Notes: a model not told the origin generated them from the sequence alone. DNA of 64,000 nucleotides from Rhynchonema sp. JSB1_4 (GCA_030248065.1 JASAMV010009229.1:1-64000); one strand, 5' to 3'. Counted from the stretch's first letter, positions 10,501 to 58,947 are shown. Numbers and translations: made by a program.

Positions 10501-13131
10501 AATTCAAAGGTCCAAAAATCGTGCGCTTTGCGCGTGAGATACGCCCATTTCCATCACATTTTGGCCGTCGCGCGTGAAAAAATGCAAAATTTCCCTTGCT
10601 CTCAAATTTCTCATGTTCATATTTTGCATGGCATTTGACGTGAAATCGCCCAATTATAAACAAGTCTGGATAAAAACGATTTTTGAAAAGTCAAACATAC
10701 ACTATGTAAAAATAAGTTTTGGATTTTGCCCCCTTCTTTGGCCAAGTGCCGGACCCGCCACTGGTGCTGTCTGAATGCCGCGGTGTCCCACCCGGGAAAG
10801 GGCGAACTTAGGTTAAATCCGGAATCCGGAACCCGGAAATAATTTGCATGCAAAAATACAAAACATTTCTGGGCTCCGGAAATATTTCCGGAAAACGTAA
10901 GAATTTACATGCAAAAGTAATGCGTTTTCCGGAAATAATTCCGGATTCCGATTTCCGGATTCAACCTAAGCCCGCCCTAAAAGTGGTGGAAAACATTACG
11001 GCAAAATTTTTCCCCGTCACTTACCGTCGTTCCATTGGGGTATGTCGCCGACGCATTGAACGGATCGGCAGTTGGTGTGATGGTGGTGGTGGTCACGGTC
11101 AAAGGCATGCAATCTGCAAGGAAAACGAATATACAGTATATCAAGTTGTGGCATTTTCAACTCGATACGAAAGTAGTTTTTTATGTGGTTGTGATTCTAC
11201 TGGACCTGCTGTCTTCCCCAACAATTTGCACAGTATCAAACTCGCTTATCAGTTCGAATTCGAATAGGTTCTGCCCGTGAGTTTTTCCATTAAACGATAA
11301 TTCGAGATTTGCGATCTATCGACGCCACCACCGTGAAACGTTTTTCGAAAAACCATCTGAGAAATTCGTTATAAAGAAGGCATTCATCAAGTTTCAAAGC
11401 TGGTCGAACTTATAGTCGGTTCGGTATACACGTGCTTTTATATCCAGAAACAAACCTTGATTCGGAAACGGTCACGTGACCGAGACAAGGGTTGGGCAAA
11501 AAACGACGTTTTTAAAAAAACGTCTGGATCGTTTTTCTTCTTTTTAACCCTGAATTTCCTTGATTTTCCCTGATTTTTCAGGGATAGTACCCCGATGTTC
11601 GAGGAAAACCAATTTTTTGTCCCATTTTTTTCAAAAAATTTTCGACCAATTTTTACTTTGTCGGGATACGTTTTGGGCTCATTTTGGCGTACCTTGTATC
11701 AACTAGACCCATGCCAACCGGATATTTCACAAAGACTGATCGTGTCATTCCAGCTGCCATCTAAGCACAACAGAGTCTTGTTCCCCGTCGCACCATCGTT
11801 CCATCCGTATCCGGTTGCACACGCCAATTCAACGGTGCCTGCGTGGTGCATTTATGAGTGTATACGTATAGATGGGCGACTATTGGTTTATACCGTGCGT
11901 ATAAGCATGGAACTCGGCCTATATTATTGTCACCTATATTATAACTCACCTCGTATAGTAAATTTCCAAATTAGTTGCCGCACAGTAAAAAAATAACATG
12001 GTAAATGTCAAGTTCTAGACCTGAACGCTAACCACGCGCAGTGCTGGAACATTGCGCACAGCTGCCTGGCTGACTGGCAAGCCGCACGTGCGTCTGGTGC
12101 CCGAATGTTTCAAAAGTTGACTTTCGGGTTCAGAACCCTACATTAATTATGGGGCGTATTTTATTGTGCGGCAGCGAATTTGATCGAACTAATGAGCAGG
12201 TGTGCAAGTGACGATCTTCATAACGTGCGCACAACCATGATGATGTTGCACGCAGGCTTCAAATGCAGCTTTTTAATGTTTGTGGTGTAACCTCTCGGTC
12301 TTGACCATTTGTGCATTCGCACTGACGATGATCTGGTGCACTAGCCGTCTGTGAGAATATAATGTCGAAATGGTACTTTTTAACTGCACAGCTCAGTGTA
12401 ACTTTTTCGACCGTCCCGCACGACGACAGAACACTTATCAACAAACCCAACTTTCAAACTCTAAAGTCCTAACATACATACTTCGTTCTGTCACGCAACT
12501 CGAAACAAATTTCCCACGCTGAATGGTTCCCACGCGCGCGCCAGCCAATCAGCGCGCGAGAATTTGTTGTTTCGTGTTGCGTGAGAGAGCGAAGTGCATA
12601 ATGTAGTTAGGACTTCAGGAACAAACCACTCCAAAAACGCAAACCATTATCCAGCACACAACGCGTGCCCTTCCCGAGCGTGTACCCCACCTCAACAGTG
12701 ATGCTGGTATCGATGTGACGCGGTGGCCGGCGACATCCTATGATTGGGAGTTAGTACGAGTTATTTATTTTTCGATTGAAACATCAGCCGGCCGTGTTAA
12801 CTCAACCACAGACCAACTGATGTCTCAACATATGCCGCTGATGTTTGATACACGGCGATGTTTTTGCGACGCCGATTAGCGCTGCTAGCGCCTCACACCT
12901 GCGCCTGCCTGTTAAAACAGACAAACTCTTAGCCATGGCGTAGTTGAAACTTTCAAAATTTGGACACGCAGCTTGCCGAATCGATCCAAAAGGTGATTTT
13001 CCAGGTGAAACCCACGAATTTTGGGAATACAACTCACTTGGATATTTCCTGGCGTCTGTTAATGAAATGGAAGATGCAGCAAAAATAATTACGGTGATTG
13101 AGGCGAGTCCCTTCGGTAAGTAACGCATCAT
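1414..13131 (-). CDS. Gene B: secreted protein with nine sushi-like domains and a C-terminal C-type lectin-like domain (whole gene, 17 exons)
   Basis: Joining 17 exons (13131-13038, 12737-12627, 11838-11719, 11113-11025, 10234-10054, 9742-9512, 9132-8965, 8537-8448, 7225-6980, 6143-5919, 5429-5187, 4562-4323, 3997-3731, 3191-3118, 2806-2619, 2006-1930, 1550-1414) gives 2781 nt with one open frame, 926 residues plus stop. Residues 1-27 are a signal peptide. Residues 33-768 hold nine domains, each with Cys, Cys, Cys, usually a Trp, and Cys in sushi/CCP order. Residues 769-926 are a C-type lectin-like domain. Nearly all inter-domain introns are phase 1, which favours domain duplication. Many N-glycosylation sequons (NAT, NTT, NGT, NVT) fit secretion. 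No membrane anchor is seen. A pattern-recognition or adhesion role is inferred from the domain types alone. Confidence 0.85.
1569..1823. mobile_element. TIR element with (TTAGGC)-like core, copy 1
   Basis: Ends GTGGTGGCCGGGCGATTG and CAATTGCCCGTCAGCC are inverted repeats. Flanks AGTTGCTT (1561-1568) and ATTTGCTT (1824-1831) differ at one base, as an 8-bp target duplication would. The core holds runs of GGCTTAGGCTTAGG. It sits in gene B intron 16. The second copy is at 49791-50077. Confidence 0.65.
1930..2006 (-). CDS. Gene B exon 16: middle of the C-type lectin-like domain
   Basis: It completes a Trp codon split across the intron (TG + G) and encodes WSWYTGNGREAQ through GWFN, matching the W-x-W-x-x-G and P-x-x-W stretches before the ligand loop of C-type lectins. 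Exit is phase 1 at GTAATT. Confidence 0.8.
2245..2466. repeat. Foldback element with perfect 76-bp arms
   Basis: Positions 2245-2320 and 2391-2466 are exact reverse complements across 76 bp, around a 70-bp spacer. The shared stretch GGATCAGGCAACGC recurs near 5835. It lies in gene B intron 15. Confidence 0.85.
2619..2806 (-). CDS. Gene B exon 15: N-terminal half of the C-type lectin-like domain
   Basis: It starts with QTWSTATAACELAHPYL, the classic TW-x-x-A-x-x-x-C helix of the fold, and contains GVHIWTAG, the hydrophobic WIG-like core strand. The exon starts in phase 0 after TTTTGCAG and ends in phase 2 at GTTGGT. Confidence 0.85.
3118..3191 (-). CDS. Gene B exon 14: first strand of the C-type lectin-like domain
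   Basis: It encodes EYAVQCGIAGGYFVSGVCYT, the C-x-x-G-(W/Y)-x-x-x-x-G-x-C-Y opening of long-form C-type lectin domains. It enters in phase 1 and leaves in phase 0 at GTTAGT, both matching its neighbours. Confidence 0.8.
3592..3712. repeat. Dispersed repeat R1, uninterrupted copy
   Basis: This stretch matches, in reverse complement, two pieces near 19871-19912 and 21001-21103 that are separated there by a nested insertion. It lies in gene B intron 13. No coding potential is recognised. Confidence 0.6.
3731..3997 (-). CDS. Gene B exon 13: ninth sushi-like domain
   Basis: One domain in one exon, phase 1 at both ends. It begins VCLKTDATAAP and has further cysteines in VVATC, TTTC and QDVC, with the Trp in GTWDNQD. 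It is the longest of the nine. Confidence 0.85.
4082..4215. mobile_element. Foldback MITE, family CCTAAC, copy 1
   Basis: It begins CCCTAACTATACTTCGTTCT and ends with its reverse complement. Arms of about 58 bp are nearly perfect, around a short centre with CCACGTGC. It is related to 12466-12613. Located in gene B intron 12. Confidence 0.75.
4323..4562 (-). CDS. Gene B exon 12: eighth sushi-like domain
   Basis: Phase 1-1 exon. Cysteines lie in VCEVALL, NATALC, YIMC and NADC, with HLWND after the second and DTWDAG before the last. It has several sequons (NYT, NTT, NAT). The inverted-repeat element at 4082-4215 lies in the next intron. Confidence 0.85.
5187..5429 (-). CDS. Gene B exon 11: seventh sushi-like domain
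   Basis: Phase 1-1 exon giving the clearest sushi pattern of the gene: VCAAT, then NATVVCNAGYLW, TIDC, GNDWD and SIGC. The CNAGYLW stretch corresponds to the C-x-x-G-Y strand of CCP modules. Confidence 0.88.
5919..6143 (-). CDS. Gene B exon 10: sixth sushi-like domain, Trp missing
   Basis: Phase 1-1 exon with VCHVEYY, TVQCDS, NMTC and LAQC. The normally conserved Trp between the last two cysteines is replaced (GPGVVSDLAQC), so this is the most degenerate of the nine domains. Confidence 0.8.
6273..6440. repeat. Possible decayed inverted repeat (TCAAATCAC motif)
   Basis: The motif TCAAATCACTT and its complement AAGTGATTTGAC recur several times in gene B intron 9. The stretch resembles the 7234-7778 family but is too diverged for its ends to be fixed. 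Confidence 0.3.
6980..7225 (-). CDS. Gene B exon 9: fifth sushi-like domain
   Basis: Phase 1-1 exon with VCDVSL, VDMYCDVDYL, VDCV, GWSRD and ATCVP. Its acceptor CATTTCAG (7226-7233) is also the target-site duplication of a transposable element starting at 7234, so the element supplies the upstream intron end. Confidence 0.85.
7234..7778. mobile_element. hAT-like MITE inserted at the exon 9 splice acceptor
   Basis: The ends GGCTCATGGTAATGTCGTCA and the complementary TTTGACGACAAAACTATTTAGCC match the elements at 14531-14663 and 24382-24531. The flanks are a perfect 8-bp duplication CTGAAATG (7226-7233 and 7779-7786). Its extra 400 bp between the ends make it longer than the other two copies. 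On the gene strand the duplicated sequence is the splice acceptor CATTTCAG. Confidence 0.85.
7866..8010. repeat. Partial copy of the CTCATGAGACGAC element
   Basis: The stretch with GTAAGCACGCAACAAATTGA matches internal parts of the elements at 14989-15347 and 39216-39578. No termini are seen, so it is a fragment. Confidence 0.55.
8448..8537 (-). CDS. Gene B exon 8: second half of the fourth sushi-like domain
   Basis: It joins exon 7 through a split Ser codon (A + GT) and encodes DILCDHSDAGGWNV to GWQCWQ, the third cysteine, Trp and fourth cysteine. The exit site reads CAAG before GCAAGT, the standard rare GC donor. This gives the same C-x-x-G phase-1 ending as the other domains. Confidence 0.75.
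8965..9132 (-). CDS. Gene B exon 7: first half of the fourth sushi-like domain
   Basis: It encodes VCLISDL, then ATVSC and SLWSDATMT before a GTGAGC donor in phase 1. With exon 8 the spacing matches the single-exon domains. A possible 34-nt extra exon just downstream would break the frame (see findings). Confidence 0.75.
9512..9742 (-). CDS. Gene B exon 6: third sushi-like domain
   Basis: Phase 1-1 exon with VCVKSML, ASLIC, TPFLWSDG, NVTC, YEWDT and ATCDP. The Asn-rich stretch TNNNSL lies between the first two cysteines. Confidence 0.85.
10054..10234 (-). CDS. Gene B exon 5: second part of the second sushi-like domain
   Basis: It enters in phase 0 with VSIMFSDAC and continues to DVICVDGQWW and SVYCLP, leaving in phase 1 at GTTGGC. 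The double Trp marks the position before the last cysteine. Confidence 0.8.
10371..10763. mobile_element. hAT-like MITE with CAGTGGCGG-type end
   Basis: Imperfect inverted ends CATTGGTGG and CCGCCACTG are flanked by GTGCCGTC (10363-10370) and GTGCTGTC (10764-10771), seven of eight bases identical. It lies in gene B intron 4. Confidence 0.65.
11025..11113 (-). CDS. Gene B exon 4: first part of the second sushi-like domain
   Basis: It begins DCMPLTVTTTTITP and ends NGTT at a perfect GTAAGT donor in phase 0, matching exon 5. The Thr-rich run may be O-glycosylated (inference). Confidence 0.8.
11483..11700. mobile_element. Truncated copy of the CAGGGTTGGGCAAAA element
   Basis: It starts CAAGGGTTGGGCAAAAAACG and shares a long internal stretch with the complete copy at 63438-63950 (for example TTTTCAAAAAATTTTCGACC). 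The other terminus is missing. It ends just short of gene B exon 3. Confidence 0.65.
11719..11838 (-). CDS. Gene B exon 3: second half of the first sushi-like domain
   Basis: It encodes TVELACATGYGWND, LLCLDGSWND and SLCEIS, closely parallel to the final exon of gene C. A truncated transposon copy (about 11483-11700) ends less than 20 bp from its donor. Confidence 0.8.
12466..12613. mobile_element. Foldback MITE, family CCTAAC, copy 2
   Basis: Bounded by GTCCTAAC and GTTAGGAC, with arms carrying ACTTCGTTCT and GCGCGCGAGAATTTG as in 4082-4215, but more diverged. It lies immediately downstream of the gene B exon 2 donor. Confidence 0.7.
12627..12737 (-). CDS. Gene B exon 2: first half of the first sushi-like domain
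   Basis: It enters with a split Arg codon, then CRRPPRHIDTS and YTLGKGTRC, and ends DNGLRFWS in phase 1. The inverted-repeat element at 12466-12613 begins 13 bp past the donor. Confidence 0.75.
13038..13131 (-). CDS. Gene B exon 1: signal peptide
   Basis: It starts ATG ATG and encodes MMRYLPKGLASITVIIFAAS, a basic n-region followed by a hydrophobic core, with a likely cut near LTDA. It ends at a perfect GTGAGT donor in phase 1, which fits exon 2. The start is chosen because it is the first Met before the hydrophobic core. Confidence 0.75.
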
Positions 13132-13679
13132 AGGGCTCTCGACGTGAATAGAGCCTCACAGCGGGGCCGTTGCAACATCAGCGGTCAGGTTGCGTCGACT
13201 CTGTGGTTACGGTAGAGTGGTGAAAGTGAAATTGAGGTGACCGTACTTGGGCGAAATTGTTTGACGGATGTTGTTGTTTTTATGTGGGGAAAGTTTGGCG
13301 TCAAAAACGAGCCGTGCTTGTAGTTGCGACTGTGTTTGAGGTTCATGAACGCAGCAAATATGGGAGCGATATATAAAGTTTGTGGGGCCAATTGGCCCAA
13401 AACCGTAAATATCACTTAACTCAAAAGCACACTTTCATGTTCGGCCTCAAAGCCGCTTTGTAAAAAACACCATCGTCGTTTAATGATTGTTTTTGCTATG
13501 TGCGTAGGTGGAGGAGTTTTGATATCCGCTCAAACGCACCTGATCCAGGCTTTCAGGTTATTGATTCCATTGGTGGTCTTTTTATTCCAACAACGCGTGT
13601 GGTCAACATAAATTTTTTTTTACACATTCGAGAAATAAAATGTACCGATAATTCATTGATAATGCTTTTTACTATTATT

Positions 13680-13689
13680 TTTATTTATT
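13680..13689 (-). promoter_or_regulatory. Candidate polyadenylation signals of gene C
   Basis: Two overlapping AATAAA hexamers on the minus strand, about 420 bp beyond the gene C stop codon and before gene B begins at 13131. Confidence 0.45.
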
Positions 13690-14106
13690 ATTTTTAAGCT
13701 GATGACTGCGATGCGGCAGCAAAAACGAATATTTCATTTTAGTCAGTATGGAACATTGCTTCACTTCAGTACACAAAATTATCGACCACCTGCCTGAACA
13801 GAATCAAGCATGAGACAAAATGAAACGACACGAGGAGAAAACAAAAGCACTTCCCGTGCTTCGATTGTGAATAAAAGATTTTAAATCTCGCATGAGCGCA
13901 CGTTATCAGGCATCGGTAAAGATTTCGAATCCAGTATGCTCTGTTGTGTACTCTAGGTATTTTTGCCCATGCTCTCCGATGTCTCCACATTCTGCGAAAG
14001 CTCATATCGAGTTTTATACCATACATGCCAGTGTCACAAAAAACGCTTTGTATTAACACTCAAAATCGAACACTTTACACGTTTGTATGATGTTTCACTG
14101 ATCATA

Positions 14107-14219
14107 TCACACACAGTCATCACTCGTATCCCATGCTCCGTCGATGCAGAAGACCAACTTTGTGCCCACGTACGCGTCCACCCATGCCGAACCACTTAGA
14201 CATTGCAATTCCGCCGTGC
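14107..14219 (-). CDS. Gene C last exon: second half of a sushi-like domain and stop
   Basis: It enters in phase 1 (G + GC = Gly) and encodes TAELQCLSGSAWVD, KLVFCIDGAWD and DDCV, then TGA. The layout and intron position match gene B exons 2-3, so this is the end of a paralogue. It could instead be a shortened relic. Confidence 0.65.
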
Positions 14220-14530
14220 CTGAGTTATAAAGGGAATGTGATTATGTTGATCGATCGGTGTGGGTTATTTAATTTTCACCACATCACAGTTGCTACAGTG
14301 CCGTGCGTCTTTCTAAAGAATAATGACATGCGATCATGACAAGGATCCAATTTCAATAGAAAAACAAGCGACCACAGATGCGGTATGCAGCAAGTTCGAT
14401 GGCCATGTGACAAGCCAGCTTGTGACACTGCGCTGTTACAGGGAGGCAACAGGCTACGACCACTTTCGTCTAATTTATATGCACGGCCATAATATACAAA
14501 GAGTGTCTTAGTCAATTAAGCCGATATTTC

Positions 14531-14663
14531 GGCTTATGGTAATGTCGTCAAATCATGTCGACGCATCTTGTCATCTAATCACATGTATTATTTCTCGCGC
14601 TCATTTGGGGCTCATGTTAAATTGCTTGTTCGACGACTTTGTTTGACGACAAAACTATTAGCC
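14531..14663. mobile_element. hAT-like MITE, GGCTTATGG family, copy 2
   Basis: Ends GGCTTATGGTAATGTCGTCA and TTTGACGACAAAACTATTAG are inverted repeats. The flanks are a perfect 8-bp duplication GATATTTC (14523-14530 and 14664-14671). It lies in the single visible gene C intron. Confidence 0.85.
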
Positions 14664-14706
14664 GATATTTCGCCGCACAATCTTGAGCAGAGCAATGAAA
14701 CATCAC

Positions 14707-14802
14707 CATTGTCAGCCACACAATATTGAGAGAGTTCGTTTGTGTATGCCAGGGGTACGGGATCGACCAATGTGCCCACAACCAGGTCATCCTTGTCACA
14801 GC
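14707..14802 (-). CDS. Gene C penultimate exon: first half of a sushi-like domain
   Basis: After the acceptor TTTGCAG it encodes CDKDDLVVGTLVDP and SQYCVADN, ending in phase 1 at GTGATG. Together with 14107-14219 it makes one domain with the same five-cysteine layout as the first domain of gene B. I could not find its first exon: nothing with a signal peptide and a phase 1 donor is convincing between 14.8 and 16.6 kb. Confidence 0.6.
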
Positions 14803-14988
14803 CTGCAAATCAAATGAAAGAGAAAATTGTGAATGATAAATACAGGATCGATCGAATCCAGATGCTGAGTTGAGTCGCATCAAGAAACCGTAGATAGCCG
14901 GGCCCCTCAAAAACTAGGCTCAAAAGATGGCGCAAGATTGCAGAATGACCGAAATTGGCGTGTCTAACAATGTCACCGTAGGCTGATG

Positions 14989-15347
14989 TATAGTCCACCA
15001 ACCACGAGCTCATGAGACGACTTTTTTGAAGTTGCCTTGCGTGGATCCAATAATGTTCCGGTTCCACGTATTTCGGAAAAGAAAGAGAAAAGCATGTATT
15101 TAGTAAAAACACGCTCTCCATCTCGGTGCGTAAATTCCCTTTTCACTCCCAAAACATTTGTGTGTCGAACAACGTTGCTGTTTGCGTAAGCACACAACAA
15201 ATTTAGCTCAGCCAGCTGGAACTTGTCATCATCTCTCTCGGCCCAATCTCTTTCTTTTGCATTTTGAAACCGTGTAACCGGAACATTTTTGAATCTGGCC
15301 AAGCAAGCTTTAAAAGAATTGTCTCATGAGCTGATGGATGGACTATA
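14989..15347. mobile_element. TIR element with CTCATGAGACGAC ends, copy 1
   Basis: Ends TATAGTCCACC and GGATGGACTATA are inverted, followed inward by CTCATGAGACGAC and its complement. It resembles 39216-39578 along its whole length and 23210-23853 outside a nested insertion. Flanking TA suggests a TA target, but this is not certain. Confidence 0.7.
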
Positions 15348-16685
15348 CCGTGAAAGCGGAACACATACGCATCGAAGCGTAGAACCGACGTTGCTGATAA
15401 CAACCATGTTTTCAAAATGACCCTGCTGCCGTGCTGCCTCAGTCTTACAAAGTGCGAATAATGAACATCATGACGAAAAAATCAACCAACGCGGATATTT
15501 TCTGGCAACGACCAAACAAAAAACGGTGCACAAGGTGAAAATCAATGATCTCATTGTGGAGAGCTTTCTCAACGTTAAAGTTTCGGACGAAAAATCAAAA
15601 ATACTGGACCGACGACAGGGTATGCAGAAATTATTATTTTTGTTCATTTTTCAACACGTCATGTTTGTTTATCATTCTGGGCGGTCTTCATTTTTGCCCA
15701 TCATATCTCCGTAATGAGCCATTTCCGCGGATCAGATTGATTTATACCCGTGACGGGTGTTTTTTGCGTAAAATAGTGGTCGAATTTAGCTGCTCCTGTT
15801 GTAACAGCATGCGAGAAACACTTCAGGTTCAGAAACACATTGGAATATGTTGTTTTTTTATTATACACGGCAATCAGATGTTACACATAGTTTCTTTGAG
15901 ATTGCGATTAGGACAAGAATTTACAAAAAAACAGAGCATTCTTACCGTGCTTCTGAGGAAGACAACACGTTAGGTATATGTAGATTCACAAAATTAAGCC
16001 TCTATTTACAGGAATCATATAGAAATAGTCTCTGGCAAGGGGACCAAGTACGGTACATCGTTCACTCACAAAGTAGCGAACAAGCAAATATTCTCGACAA
16101 AAAATTAATAATGATAAAAAGCAGCGGAGCAGCAGCACAACAAAAAACAAAAAGGAAATGAAATTATAACATGTGAACAGCAAAATAATAAATATTAGAA
16201 GTAAATTAAAATAATAAAAACAAGGCGAATGAAAACGAACAGACAATAGATACACATAGAACCATAGTAAATTGACTGACCGTATTGTGTGTGATTGAAA
16301 AACACAACTGAACATATCATTGATGTTTGAAAGAAAACTGAGGATAGACAAATCAACGATTAGAATAAAATCATCAAAAAAGTTGGCCCAAGTGGGGATT
16401 GGGTAACCGACAGGTTTCCACAAAATGTTTCACACAAATTTTGAAGTTGTAGTTTTTGTTTTAGTGCACGTGGAGAAAAATTGCCTTTTTGTTGGGTGCG
16501 CGGAAATCCAACAATGATCATATGAATTTAGTTTCCGACTCAAAAAGATGTGGAAAACAAATCAAAACTCAAAATAGCAACTATGCTAGAATGTGATTGA
16601 CTAAAAACGGAATTCCACACGATTCGTGACACAGCATAATGAGCTCCACAATTGTCGTCAAGCAGGCTGATGTTTCACGCGCACT
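15348..16685. other. 3' flank of AGAP, probably untranslated region
   Basis: AT-rich DNA downstream of the AGAP stop codon, with one candidate AATAAA on the minus strand at 15857-15862. No other gene or repeat is recognised. Confidence 0.4.
15857..15862 (-). promoter_or_regulatory. Candidate polyadenylation signal of AGAP
   Basis: AATAAA on the minus strand, about 825 bp past the AGAP stop. It is the first exact hexamer I find downstream. Confidence 0.35.
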
Positions 16686-56441
<39,756 letters not shown>

Positions 56442-56732
56442 GCTGAAGACGGCGGCAGGCTGTCTGGCTGATGTTTCACACTGTGCGGCGCACTGCAGTC
56501 ACAGTTGTCCACACACACGATGACCGGGATTCGCACAACAAAACACTCGCAGTAGAATCAATTAGCAAGTCGATTAGTCCGTCAATCACGTCACGGTCGA
56601 GACGGGAGACGGTAATTATCTGGACGAAGCAATCAAAATACAAATATTGAGTCCTGGAACGAAAAGCGAAAAGAGCAGCGTTCGGTATGCCTAAATTCAA
56701 ATCGACACAAAAAGTACTCAAATTCACTGACC
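56442..56732 (-). promoter_or_regulatory. AGAP: Likely promoter and 5' leader of the main AGAP form
   Basis: Unique sequence between the first AGAP codon and the repeat-filled right flank. I see no convincing TATA box or initiator, so only the position supports this. Confidence 0.35.
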
Positions 56733-57105
56733 CCATTTTGGGGGGCTCTATTACGGGGGGCTCTATTCCGGGGAACCTCTATTAATTCACTGGCCCGAAC
56801 CTGAAAAATTGTTCCCAGAAATACCCCCCAAAAACCCCTAAAAATGGGTTTGAAAGGATGTTTTTTCGCTTGTGATCGCATTTATTCGTGTCTATTCGTC
56901 AATAAGAGGCGTATTATGTGCTCTGAACGAACAACAAACGTGCATAAATGTACCTGTGCACTACTATCAAGCCTTAATACAGATGTTACTTAGGGGGGCT
57001 CTATTCCGGGGGGGGGCTCTATTAATTCACTGACCTCTTTTGGGGGGCTGTATTACGGGGGGCTCTATTCCGGGGGGGCTGTATTTAGGTTTTTACGGTA
57101 TACCA
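56733..57105. repeat. GGGGGCTCTATT repeat cluster
   Basis: Several copies of GGGGGGCTCTATTCCGGGG and AATTCACTGACC lie on both sides of a short unique stretch. The right end, TTTAGGTTTTTACGGTA, recurs near 59360. Confidence 0.6.
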
Positions 57106-57111
57106 GACAAC

Positions 57112-57190
57112 CAGAGGTCGCAATCAGGCCGGGTTTGGCCGGCCCGGCCCGGCCCGAGTCTCCAAATCTCCGGCGCGGCCCGGAGATTTT
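57112..57190. repeat. GGCCCGGCCC tract, copy 1
   Basis: Begins CAGAGGTCGCAATCAGGCCG, the phrase that also opens the larger tracts at 60476 and (as complement) 61450. Confidence 0.65.
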
Positions 57191-57573
57191 TGGTTCAGAT
57201 TTTAACCCAATTTTTGCCATAATTTTTGCGATTTTTTAACCTATTTTTTGGTTGAAAATTCATCGTTTTCCATGAAAAAGTCGTCAGATAGACAATACCA
57301 AGGGTGTAGCAGGGGGTCCCCCCTAGGTACAGTAGCTAGGTAGGTTGACGCTCCATCCTGGTACAGTAGGTAGGTCGCCGCCCGGCGGCTGGTTCAGAAA
57401 GTTGCGATTTTTGGCTCAAAATGGTATACTAGTGTACTTTGGTCGGGGAAATTAGTGTACCTTAGGGGGTCCCCCTCCCCCCAGGAACTACACTGGGGGG
57501 ACCCCCCTCCCCCCAGGAACTACACTGCATAGTTGATTGCACGCCTGGGTAGCCACACCACAGGGTGAGGGTG

Positions 57574-57950
57574 AGACCCAATACCAATACCCAATGCCAG
57601 ATCAATACTACTGAAGTGCCTGGTATTGTGTTTGGTATTGGGTTGGTATTGGTATTGCGTATTGGGTATTGGTTTGGTATTGGGTATTGGTCTAGGTCTT
57701 AGTATTGGTTTGGTATTGGGTTTTTGGTCTGGTATTGGGTTGGTATTGGGTTTGGTATTGGTTTGGTATTGGGTTTTGAGTCAGGTATTGGGTTTGGTAT
57801 TGGTTTGGTATTGGGTTTTTCTGGATTAGTATTGGGTAGGCATGGGCACAATACCCAATACCCAATACCTGGTATTGGGTGTGGTATTGGGTACCCAATA
57901 CTGACCCAATACCTGGTATTGGTATTGGGTATTGGGCAGTGTAGTTCCTG
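57574..57950. repeat. GGTATTG / CCAATAC low-complexity array
   Basis: Dozens of short units of GGTATTGGGTTT type, turning to the complementary form at both edges. Open frames through it are repeat artefacts. Confidence 0.85.
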
Positions 57951-57981
57951 GGGGGGAGGGGGGATCAGAAATTCTTTCGAG

Positions 57982-58363
57982 CAGTGTAGTTCCTGGGGCG
58001 GGGCGGGGGCGGACCCCCCTCGGGTACGTCTGTTCCCCCTCCATGGTACGCCTGCCCCACTGTTCCCCCTCCGGGTACGTCTGCTCCCCCAATTTTTACC
58101 TAAAATAGGCAAATTTTGGCCTAAAATAGGAATTTTTAGGCATAAAATGAGTGATTTTTAGGTCAATGTCGTCAAAAATCGCCAAAAAAACCCTTTTTAT
58201 TCAGTTTTTTTCCAAAAGGGGCAAAAATGAACCAAATATTCGACCTCAAAAATGACTTTTCTCCAAATTTGGGTCCTCCCCCCCTCCCCCCAGGTGGGTA
58301 CGTCTGTTCCCCTCCGAAAAGGGGGGTACCGCCTGTTCCCCCTCCGGACCAGGAACTACACTG
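57982..58363. mobile_element. hAT-like MITE, CAGTGTAGTTCCTGG family, copy 2
   Basis: Complete ends with the perfect duplication CTTTCGAG (57974-57981 and 58364-58371). A further end of the same family lies at about 57936, pointing to nested insertions. Confidence 0.85.
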
Positions 58364-58449
58364 CTTTCGAGTGTCTATACCAGACAGTGCTGTGGCTGGC
58401 GGGGGGGGGGGGGGGGGGGGGTGAGGTCCCCCCCAATGGTACCCTACCC

Positions 58450-58867
58450 TATACTTGCGTATTTTTCCGCAAAATATATTTTTTGAAAAAAACCGTTTTT
58501 TTCCGAAAAAAAAAACCGTTTTTTTCCAATATTTTTCCAGTACTTAAGGATACCCATGGTCCAAAAACGCCTATTTTGGAGAAAATTTTGTCGGGAAATG
58601 GCCTGAAACAGGCTAAAAATGCACTTGGAGATTAAAAAGTGCTCATTTTGAACTGTTTAGCACCGATTTACATTGGTTTTGACAACATCCTTTCGTCCCC
58701 TTTGAAAATATTTCGGAAATTTTTGAAAAAAAAACGTTTTTTTCCAAAAGTTGCCACTTGGAAAAATTTCCGAAAAAATAAAAACGTATTTTTCCGGGCC
58801 TCGAAAAAAACGTTTTTTTTTCGGTTTTTTTTGGAAAAAAAACGGTTTCTTTTCCGGCCCGCAAGTA
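58450..58867. mobile_element. hAT-like element with TATACTTGCG ends
   Basis: Ends TATACTTGCG and CCCGCAAGTA, with the 8-bp duplication CCCTACCC (58442-58449 and 58868-58875). The interior is the same kind of A-run/T-run palindromes as 27528-27973, but the ends differ. Confidence 0.75.
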
Positions 58868-58947
58868 CCCTACCCTCCCCGGCCTGGGACGCTACCCCCA
58901 ACCCGCCCCGCTCTGGTACTTACCCCCCACCCGCGCGCCTGGGTACC

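Noticed and set aside
15345..15415. Candidate first exon of gene C (MKTWLLSATSVLRF)
   Set aside because: The leader is not hydrophobic enough for a signal peptide, the good GTATGT donor gives the wrong phase, and the end overlaps a transposon terminus.
15986..16423. 145-codon minus-strand frame rich in Phe and Leu
   Set aside because: It is the complement of an A-rich 3' flank of AGAP; the hydrophobic look comes from T-rich codons, not from membrane helices.
57692..58161. Open frames of up to 145 codons
   Set aside because: They translate the GGTATTG array and the GC-rich element; purely repeat-derived.
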